Assembly (NCBI GenBank): GCA_017962375.1
Contig: JAGCVJ010000007.1
Coordinates: 62,001-126,000, forward strand
DNA length: 64,000 bases
Source: Bacteroidales bacterium
Lineage (GTDB): Bacteria; Bacteroidota; Bacteroidia; Bacteroidales; UBA932
Direction: 5' to 3'
The notes under the pieces were generated by a model. That model was not told the DNA's origin. It searched no databases and saw only the letters and a list, made by a program, of their open reading frames with translations. The position numbers and the translations under genes were made by a program. Every line of letters starts with the position of its first letter. Position 1 is the stretch's first letter. This document shows positions 58,648-64,000 of the stretch, in pieces.

Positions 58648-59640
58648 TTAAGGAACTGCAACTACGTTTACTATTTCAGTGATGAGGTTTTCGGTGGTTA
58701 TATCCTCTGCCTCAGCCTCGTATGTCAGGCCGATACGGTGTCTGAGAACCTCGTAGCAAACGGCTCTCACATCCTCAGGAATCACATATCCCCTTCTCTT
58801 TATGAAAGCGAAAGCCTTGGCGGCCTTTGCCAGTGAGATGCTGGCTCTCGGAGACGCTCCGTACTGGATCATTCCTTTGATCTTGTTCAGGCCGTATTCT
58901 TCAGGAGTACGGGTTGCATACACGATGTCAACTATGTACTTCTCTATTTTCTCGTCCATGTACACGTCCTTCACCACGCTTCTGGCCCTGATGATGTCTT
59001 CCGGCTTGAGCACGGTGCTGGCCTTAGGGAACTCCTGGGCGTTGTGCATCTTGATTATCTGCTTCTCCTCGTCCTTCTTAGGATAGTTCACTATTACCTT
59101 GAGCATGAAACGGTCCATCTGGGCTTCAGGCAGCGGATAGGTTCCCTCCTGCTCTATCGGGTTCTGGGTAGCCATTACCAGGAACGGCTTAGGAAGGTCA
59201 TAAGTCTGGTCACCGATTGTCACGGCTCTTTCCTGCATCGCCTCCAGAAGGGCGCTCTGCACCTTTGCAGGAGAACGGTTGATTTCATCCGCCAAAACGA
59301 AGTTGGCGAAAACCGGACCCTTCTTTACCTGGAACTGCTCGTTCTTCTGGCTGTAGATCATCGTTCCCACGATATCGGAAGGGAGCAGGTCAGGAGTAAA
59401 CTGAATCCTCTGGAACTTGGCATCTATAATATCGCTGAGAGTGCTGATAGCCAAAGTCTTTGCCAGACCAGGCATGCCTTCCAGCAGAAGATGTCCGTCT
59501 GCCAGCAGGCCAATCAGAAGATCCTCAATCAGATGCTTCTGTCCAACAATTACCTTGTTCATCTCCATCTGGATGATGTCCACAAAGGCACTCTCTTTCT
59601 GAATCCTGTCGTTCAGTTCTTTAATGTTGATGTTCTCCAT
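58648..59640 (-). CDS. moxR: MoxR-type AAA ATPase
   Basis: A 330-residue AAA ATPase that probably acts as a chaperone for vWA-domain proteins such as BatA and BatB. Walker A is LLEGMPGLAKTLAISTL, Walker B is FVLADEINRSPAKVQSALLE, sensor 1 is VMATQNPIEQEGTYPLPEAQ, and the C-terminal helical lid contains YGASPRASISLAKAAKAF. I place the start at MENINIKEL (59640); an open frame continues upstream but crosses the truA start region and is not conserved in character. It heads the - strand run that extends to 47911. Confidence 0.93.
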   Translation of the reverse strand: MENINIKELNDRIQKESAFVDIIQMEMNKVIVGQKHLIEDLLIGLLADGHLLLEGMPGLAKTLAISTLSDIIDAKFQRIQFTPDLLPSDIVGTMIYSQKNEQFQVKKGPVFANFVLADEINRSPAKVQSALLEAMQERAVTIGDQTYDLPKPFLVMATQNPIEQEGTYPLPEAQMDRFMLKVIVNYPKKDEEKQIIKMHNAQEFPKASTVLKPEDIIRARSVVKDVYMDEKIEKYIVDIVYATRTPEEYGLNKIKGMIQYGASPRASISLAKAAKAFAFIKRRGYVIPEDVRAVCYEVLRHRIGLTYEAEAEDITTENLITEIVNVVAVP

Positions 59641-59675
59641 AACTGAAAAATGTCTTTTATATCTTTTGTTTTTCT

Positions 59676-59706
59676 TTTGCTCTACGCCTTTATCTTCGTA
59701 TTTTTG
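59676..59706 (+). promoter_or_regulatory. Promoter of truA (TTTG-N19-TATTTTTG) ending four bases before the ATG
   Basis: A -33 TTTG at 59676-59679 and a -7 TATTTTTG at 59699-59706, 19 bases apart, fit the Bacteroidota consensus. Only CCGT separates the box from the truA ATG at 59711, so transcription should start at or within the start codon. This is the best single case in the window for a leaderless mRNA. Confidence 0.7.
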
Positions 59707-59710
59707 CCGT

Positions 59711-60502
59711 ATGAAATACTTCATCAAGCTTTCATACGACGGAGGCCCTTTCAGCGGCTGGCAGATACAGAAGAACGCCCCAAGCGTCCAGGAGGAACTC
59801 CAGAAGGCTTTTTCACTTTTGCTCAAGGAAGATATTGAGATTACCGGATGCGGCAGGACAGACAGTGGAGTGAATGCCGTCAACTATTTCGCCCACACTG
59901 AAATCACTTCCAAGACAGCTTTGAGTGGAAAATCCAGGCAGCAATTCTTATACAAAATAAATGCCATTCTGCCCAAATCCATCAAGGTTTTTGGGGTATA
60001 TAAAATGCATCCCGAAGCCCATGCCAGATTTGACGCGATATCCCGTACCTACAAGTACTATCTGACCACCGTTCCTTCTCCTTTCGACGGCCCTTACGTG
60101 TGGTACCTCAAGTGCCGGGAACTGGATGTTGAGGCTATGAACAAGGCTGCAAAGCACTTTCTTGGAACCCAAGACTTTACAAGCCTCCAGAAACTTGGAA
60201 GCGACGCCACATCCCCTATCTGCACCGTAACCGAGGCCATCTGGAAAAAGGCCCCGATGCCCGCTCCCCTCTCAAAGGAGAACAAGGGCTGCCGCTATGT
60301 GTTTACCGTTACCGCCAACCGCTTCCTCAGGAATATGGTCAGAGCCATGGTGGGCTCTCTTCTGGAAGTGGGGCTGGGAAAGAGAGATCCGGAGTGGATT
60401 GCTGCTATGCTGAAGGCAAAAGACCGCTGCAGCGCAGGAGCCAGCGTTCCTGGAGAGGCCCTTTTCCTCTGCGATGTCAAATACCCTTATCCGGTAAAAT
60501 AG
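59711..60502 (+). CDS. truA: tRNA pseudouridine(38-40) synthase TruA
   Basis: TruA makes pseudouridine at positions 38-40 of tRNA. The 263-residue protein has the start MKYFIKLSYDGGPFSGWQIQ, the catalytic Asp in TGCGRTDSGVNAVNYFAHTE, and later landmarks FDAISRTYKYYL and FTVTANRFLRNMVRAMVGSL. The ATG at 59711 is supported by the N-terminal family motif and by the promoter just before it; upstream in-frame codons are not part of the gene. It is divergent from moxR. Confidence 0.96.
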   Translation: MKYFIKLSYDGGPFSGWQIQKNAPSVQEELQKAFSLLLKEDIEITGCGRTDSGVNAVNYFAHTEITSKTALSGKSRQQFLYKINAILPKSIKVFGVYKMHPEAHARFDAISRTYKYYLTTVPSPFDGPYVWYLKCRELDVEAMNKAAKHFLGTQDFTSLQKLGSDATSPICTVTEAIWKKAPMPAPLSKENKGCRYVFTVTANRFLRNMVRAMVGSLLEVGLGKRDPEWIAAMLKAKDRCSAGASVPGEALFLCDVKYPYPVK

Positions 60503-60569
60503 GCCTTCGCACAATTTTTGCTTATAGATAAACCGTTATTGAACAAAGAAATTATAACATAACAACTAT

Positions 60570-61280
60570 ATGACACTGCTCACATTTCTACTCCAGGCAG
60601 ACACTTCAGAGGCCATAAGCCAGGCCGCAGCTGCCGTAGCAACTCAAGAAAAAGTTTCTATGTCTATGATTGACATGGCCGTAAAGGGAGGCTGGCTAAT
60701 GATCCCTCTGATTATTCTCTCCATTCTCACGCTCTACATTTTCGGCATGAAGTGGTGGACCATCAGCCGCGCATCCAAGATAGACCCTAATTTCATGAGC
60801 GACATCAGAGACTACATCCACGACGGCAAGATTGCCGCCGCCCAGAACCTGTGCCGCCAGAAGGACACTCCGGTTTCTCACCTTATAGAGAAAGGCATCG
60901 AGAGAATGGGAAGGCCTCTGACAGACATACAGGCTGCCGTGGAGAATATGGGCAACATAGAGGTTGCAAGGCTTGAAAAAGGCCTTCCTACCCTGGCTTC
61001 CATAGCCGGCGGCGCCCCTATGATCGGATTCCTTGGAACCGTTCTGGGAATGGTGCAGGCTTTCTTCAACATGAGCCAGGCCGGCAACAACATAGACATC
61101 ACCCTGCTCTCCGGAGGTATCTACACCGCCATGATCACAACCGTTGCAGGCCTTATCGTCGGCATCCTGGCGTACTTCGGATACAACTACCTCACTTCCA
61201 AGGTATCTGACCTGGTATTCTCTCTCCAGAGCAACACAATAGAATTCATGGATCTGCTCCACGAACCGGCTAATAAGTAA
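60570..61280 (+). CDS. exbB: ExbB/TolQ-type proton channel protein
   Basis: A 236-residue inner-membrane protein of the TonB energy-transducing complex. Three membrane helices are seen, the first at about residues 40-60 (GGWLMIPLIILSILTLYIFG). The conserved second and third helices are ASIAGGAPMIGFLGTVLGMV and GIYTAMITTVAGLIVGILAY, with the family's TVxGM-type motif. The N-terminal part before helix 1 is longer than in E. coli ExbB, as usual for Bacteroidota. exbD follows after 3 bases. Confidence 0.93.
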   Translation: MTLLTFLLQADTSEAISQAAAAVATQEKVSMSMIDMAVKGGWLMIPLIILSILTLYIFGMKWWTISRASKIDPNFMSDIRDYIHDGKIAAAQNLCRQKDTPVSHLIEKGIERMGRPLTDIQAAVENMGNIEVARLEKGLPTLASIAGGAPMIGFLGTVLGMVQAFFNMSQAGNNIDITLLSGGIYTAMITTVAGLIVGILAYFGYNYLTSKVSDLVFSLQSNTIEFMDLLHEPANK

Positions 61281-61283
61281 GTT

Positions 61284-61697
61284 ATGGCAATCAAACAGCG
61301 GAACAAGATTAATGCAGCATTCAGCATGTCCTCCATGACGGACATTGTCTTCCTTTTGCTGATATTCTTTCTTGTTACATCTACACTCATAAACCCTAAC
61401 GCCCTGAAGCTTCTTCTGCCAAAGAGCACTAACCAGATTTCGGCCAAGCCTCAGGTTAGCGTTTCTATCAAGCACTACCAGGAGAACAACACCTTCTCGT
61501 ACCACATCAATGGCATGAAGCAGGAAACTCCTTTCGAGCAGGTGGAAGTTTCTATCCAGGCTCTTTTGCAGAACACGGACGAGCCTACCTTCACCATTCT
61601 CGCTGACCAGACTGTTCCTATCGAGAAAGTGGTTGAACTGATGAACATTGCAAAGCGCAACCAGTACAAGGTTATCCTTGCTACTGCACCGGAATAA
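61284..61697 (+). CDS. exbD: ExbD/TolR-type protein
   Basis: A 137-residue protein with one membrane helix containing the essential Asp (AFSMSSMTDIVFLLLIFFLV), followed by a periplasmic domain ending LMNIAKRNQYKVILATAPE. The order exbB-exbD-tonB and the short gaps (3 and 16 bases) show a single operon that drives TonB-dependent transport. Confidence 0.93.
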   Translation: MAIKQRNKINAAFSMSSMTDIVFLLLIFFLVTSTLINPNALKLLLPKSTNQISAKPQVSVSIKHYQENNTFSYHINGMKQETPFEQVEVSIQALLQNTDEPTFTILADQTVPIEKVVELMNIAKRNQYKVILATAPE

Positions 61698-61713
61698 AAT
61701 AAAAACCAAGCAA

Positions 61714-62475
61714 ATGTACTCCCTGACAAAGCAGCAGCGGCAGGCCAAGGAAGGCAAGAAGATTGGCATGGTTTTGACCATAGCCTTTCACGTTGTGCTG
61801 CTTTTTGTCCTGGGGGTAACAGGCTTCAAGCTAGTCTATCCTCCTCCTGCAGAAAAGGGCATTCTTCTCGAGATCCCGATAGAGGAAGTGCCTCAGAAAG
61901 CTGTCCAGAGAAAATCTCCCGAACCGAGGGCTCCGGAAGCCGACCCCAAGAAGGAAGTCAACATCGTCCAGAAGGCCAAGGCCCCTTTGCAGAGCGACAA
62001 GTCCAATGCCGGAAAGCCTCAAACCGCCCAGGGCAAGGGAGATGTTGAAATCCCTGAGCCTAAGCGTGAAATAGACAAGAGGGCTCTATTCCCTAGCGCA
62101 GACAACAAGAAAGACACGGGCAAACCTCAAACCGCCGATGAGGCTTCAGGAGACCTCAAGGCCGGTCATGCAAAAGGCAACACAGAACACGGAAAACTCA
62201 ACGGCATACCTTCCGTTAGGCTTGAAGGAAGATCCACTCTGGGCTCTCTTCCTCTCCCTGCCTACACTGTTAACGAAAGCGGTACTGTTGTAGTCAAAAT
62301 CGTGGTAAACGAACAGGGCATCGTAACCAACGCCATCCCTGGCCAGAAAGGCACAACCACCAACAACTCAACTCTCTGGAACGCAGCCAAGAAGGCCGCT
62401 CTCAAGGCCCGCTTCTCCCCTTCCGACGCCCCTACCCAGGTTGGCTACATCACCTACGTTTTCACCCTCCAGTAG
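61714..62475 (+). CDS. tonB: TonB energy-transducing protein
   Basis: A 253-residue protein with a short cytoplasmic start (MYSLTKQQRQAKEGKKIG), a membrane helix (MVLTIAFHVVLLFVLGVTGF), a Pro/Lys/Glu-rich periplasmic spacer with repeats such as GKPQTAQGKG and GKPQTADEASG, and a C-terminal TonB domain (LPLPAYTVNESGTVVVKIVV, NEQGIVTNAI, YITYVFTLQ). The start at 61714 lies 16 bases after exbD; an in-frame upstream Met falls inside exbD and is rejected. It is likely the energiser for the receptors encoded at 22502-28028 and 37569-40514. Confidence 0.9.
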   Translation: MYSLTKQQRQAKEGKKIGMVLTIAFHVVLLFVLGVTGFKLVYPPPAEKGILLEIPIEEVPQKAVQRKSPEPRAPEADPKKEVNIVQKAKAPLQSDKSNAGKPQTAQGKGDVEIPEPKREIDKRALFPSADNKKDTGKPQTADEASGDLKAGHAKGNTEHGKLNGIPSVRLEGRSTLGSLPLPAYTVNESGTVVVKIVVNEQGIVTNAIPGQKGTTTNNSTLWNAAKKAALKARFSPSDAPTQVGYITYVFTLQ

Positions 62476-62523
62476 GAAAAATCCTGAAGATTTCTCAAAG
62501 AAATTTTCAATTATTTTTCTCGG

Positions 62524-62543
62524 CGACAAGTTTTGTCGTTTTC
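62524..62543 (+). terminator. Short hairpin with T-run after tonB
   Basis: CGACAA (62524-62529) pairs with TTGTCG (62533-62538) around GTT and is followed by TTTTC. The stem is short, so termination may be weak. Confidence 0.5.
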
Positions 62544-62549
62544 ATATAT

Positions 62550-62557
62550 TACCTTTG
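62550..62557 (+). promoter_or_regulatory. -7 box (TACCTTTG) seven bases before a small membrane-protein gene
   Basis: An exact TAnnTTTG match, followed by TCTTCAA and the ATG at 62565. The predicted start of transcription is at the start codon. No -33 TTTG is found at the normal distance. Confidence 0.5.
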
Positions 62558-62564
62558 TCTTCAA

Positions 62565-62708
62565 ATGAAGCAGAACTGTAAAACTCGGAACGAAAATCTT
62601 GGACCTTTCCAGGAATTGATCGCTTACATACCGTGGCCGATCATTCTGGTTTTTGCTTTCTTGTTCGTGTGCCTGCTGTTAGGAATCTACAATGATGTTG
62701 TAAACTGA
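62565..62708 (+). CDS. 47-residue single-helix membrane protein
   Basis: ATG at 62565, TGA at 62706-62708. The product starts MKQNCKTRNENLGPFQELIA and has one strong membrane helix (WPIILVFAFLFVCLLLGIYN) ending DVVN. A promoter-like box directly precedes it, and the next gene starts 7 bases after it, which supports real coding. I do not recognise a family. It may form a unit with the single-helix protein encoded next. Confidence 0.55.
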   Translation: MKQNCKTRNENLGPFQELIAYIPWPIILVFAFLFVCLLLGIYNDVVN

Positions 62709-62715
62709 CATTCAA

Positions 62716-63150
62716 ATGAAAACGGAGAAAGAAAACAAGATTTACAGCATCTTTGAGGATGAAGAGTTCTGGAAGGAGCAGAGAAATAATCCTATTTATC
62801 TGGAAGAAGATGACTCAGACAAGAGATGGGAAGAAGAACTCGGCCGCCGTTACAAGAGGAACGTCAAAAGGTTTTTCCTGTATTCGGCCGTGCTCTTTAT
62901 AGTGATTTGGAGCGGCGGAGGCTTCCATAAAGAGCAGAAGGCCCCGCCTGTCGGAAACGGCATTTCAGATACCAGGATTTATTCCAAAGCATACGAAACG
63001 GAGCCTCATACAAGAACTCTTCCGCCTATTGACAACACAATTGAAGTAAGAGTTAAGGGCGGCAAGAAATACGAGGCTGACGTTGACTTTGAAGAGCTTA
63101 TGGATCAGCTGGGCATTGATCCGGAAGACATAAGGGAATACATTGAATAA
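62716..63150 (+). CDS. Single-pass membrane protein of unknown function
   Basis: A 144-residue protein with a highly charged N-terminal cytoplasmic part (KTEKENKIYSIFEDEEFWKE), basic residues before one membrane helix (FFLYSAVLFIVIWSGGGF, about residues 55-72), and an acidic C-terminal domain (YEADVDFEELMDQLGIDPED). No family is recognised. It lies 7 bases after the 47-residue membrane-protein gene and 14 before the GIY-YIG gene, suggesting co-transcription. Confidence 0.6.
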   Translation: MKTEKENKIYSIFEDEEFWKEQRNNPIYLEEDDSDKRWEEELGRRYKRNVKRFFLYSAVLFIVIWSGGGFHKEQKAPPVGNGISDTRIYSKAYETEPHTRTLPPIDNTIEVRVKGGKKYEADVDFEELMDQLGIDPEDIREYIE

Positions 63151-63164
63151 CAAATACTTATTTT

Positions 63165-63653
63165 ATGAAAAACATTGAATTCAAAACAATTGAAGACCTT
63201 AAGAAGGCGGGCTTTAAAGGCTTTGAGAAAGTAAAGGACCTGAAGGAAAAACACTCAACGATTCCAGAGACTATGGGCGTTTATATGGTTGTGCGGAATA
63301 GTTCCGACCAGCCAGCTTTCCTGAAAATAGGTTCCGGCGGATTCTTCAAGGGTGAAGATCCGAACGTCCCCATCAATGAGCTTAAAAGAAACTGGGTTGA
63401 AGATACTTGCGTTGTCTATATCGGCAAGGCCTCTTCTCTAAGAAAGAGACTCTATCAGTATCTAAGATTTGGAAGCGGAAAAAATGTTGGTCATAAAGGA
63501 GGAAGATACATCTGGCAGCTCAAAGACCACGACGATCTGCTTTTCTGCTGGAAGACTCTGGAAGACAAGGATCCAGAACAGTATGAATCTGAGCTCATTG
63601 AGGCCTTCCGCAACATCTATGGAGAGAGGCCTTTTGCAAACCTGGCCAAATAA
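63165..63653 (+). CDS. GIY-YIG fold protein, putative nuclease
   Basis: A 162-residue protein. The GIY-YIG pattern is seen as MGVYMVVRN and VVYIGKASSLRKRLYQYLRF, with the catalytic Arg in the latter, a Glu in YESELIEAFRNIYG and the final Asn in PFANLAK. A 45-residue insertion between the GVY and YIG strands carries KIGSGGFFKGEDPNVP. GIY-YIG enzymes cut DNA in repair, restriction or mobile elements; here it stands alone without other domains and is followed after 6 bases by a WYL-type regulator gene. The fold is well supported; the role is unknown. Confidence 0.8.
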   Translation: MKNIEFKTIEDLKKAGFKGFEKVKDLKEKHSTIPETMGVYMVVRNSSDQPAFLKIGSGGFFKGEDPNVPINELKRNWVEDTCVVYIGKASSLRKRLYQYLRFGSGKNVGHKGGRYIWQLKDHDDLLFCWKTLEDKDPEQYESELIEAFRNIYGERPFANLAK

Positions 63654-63659
63654 CTGAAG

Positions 63660-64000
63660 ATGGATAGAATCCGGCAACTGAAACGTTTTGCCTCCATCAT
63701 AGGCTTTATTACGGTCCACCGCTATGCCTCCAAAGAAGAGCTGCTGGAAAGGATCGAAGATTCTTGCGACAACGAGGCAATAGACATCCGCACGCTCCAG
63801 AGAGATCTCAATACCATTAGGGATCTCTTTGGCATAGATATAAGGTTCAAGCGTGGCTGGGGATATTATATCGCAGAGAAAGACAGTGTCTCCGAAACCG
63901 TTACAAAGCTCCTGTCTGACTTTCTTATATTCAACCAGTTGAACACAGATGCGGCAGTTGCCGGGATTGTTCTTCCGGAACACCGGAAAATGATTTTCAA
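63660..64000 (+). CDS. WYL-type transcriptional regulator (3' end cut by window)
   Basis: The ATG at 63660 opens a frame that runs to the window end (113 residues). It starts MDRIRQLKRFASIIGFITVH and has a winged helix-turn-helix of the WYL/DeoR-like type (EELLERIEDSCDNEAIDIRT, LQRDLNTIRDLFGIDIRFKR and GWGYYIAEKD). The WYL domain itself would lie beyond the window. Such regulators sense nucleic-acid or nucleotide ligands in several DNA-repair and defence contexts. It is probably co-transcribed with the GIY-YIG gene 6 bases upstream. Confidence 0.8.
   Translation, partial: MDRIRQLKRFASIIGFITVHRYASKEELLERIEDSCDNEAIDIRTLQRDLNTIRDLFGIDIRFKRGWGYYIAEKDSVSETVTKLLSDFLIFNQLNTDAAVAGIVLPEHRKMIF

Overview
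The window reads as a chromosomal segment of an anaerobic, probably gut-type Bacteroidota (Bacteroidales). Supporting signs are promoters of the TTTG-N19/20-TAnnTTTG type, almost no Shine-Dalgarno sequences, outer-membrane barrels of the Bacteroidota CarboxypepD/TonB kind, BACON-, fimbrillin- and DUF5689-type lipoproteins, the complete moxR-bat locus, and a trimeric [FeFe] hydrogenase. I cannot name the genus. No rRNA, tRNA, prophage or CRISPR array is visible. There is one insertion sequence.

Layout. 1-4600: the end of preA, two secreted proteins of unknown function, an AAA ATPase preceded by an unusual array of inverted and tandem repeats, and a low-molecular-weight tyrosine phosphatase. 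4700-10780: an AT-rich accessory island. It holds a polytopic membrane protein, an IS4-family element with an 11-bp direct repeat on each side, a 50-residue peptide gene ending GGGIDW, a fimbrillin-like lipoprotein carrying an EF-hand plus leucine-rich-repeat module, a transmembrane Ser/Thr kinase with the same EF-hand/LRR module on the far side of the membrane, and a small helical regulator. 10780-22530: housekeeping genes on the + strand (ybaK, a YeiH-type exporter, trpS, a thioredoxin, an orphan ABC ATPase, queD, polA, an ECF sigma factor, rsmG, rpmH, a PASTA protein, rluD). 22500-30890: - strand, with two tandem outer-membrane barrels, ruvC, serS, rpmA and rplU. 30900-43570: + strand, with a catalytically degenerate AAA protein, a sirtuin, and then a block of secreted nucleases, a TonB-dependent receptor and an OB-fold lipoprotein that looks like an extracellular nucleic-acid scavenging locus, followed by an M3 peptidase. 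43700-47910: hydrogenase hydB-hydA-hydC, with hydC broken by an in-frame TAG. 47910-59640: a long - strand operon from moxR through DUF58, batA, a batB-batC fusion, batD and batE to a phosphoesterase/beta-propeller protein and two small genes. 59700-64000: truA, exbB-exbD-tonB, two small membrane proteins, a GIY-YIG protein and the start of a WYL-type regulator.

How parts fit together. ExbB-ExbD-TonB would energise the TonB-dependent receptors seen elsewhere in the window. HydA, HydB and HydC form an NAD(P)H/ferredoxin-linked hydrogenase in relatives, so the stop in hydC matters for redox balance. The kinase, LRR lipoprotein, short peptide and regulator form a possible self-contained signalling system. 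Several genes (truA, ruvC, the PASTA gene, a 47-residue membrane protein, the kinase) have a -7 box only 3-7 bases before the start codon, suggesting leaderless or nearly leaderless mRNAs. All functional calls are from sequence reading alone; no database search was run.
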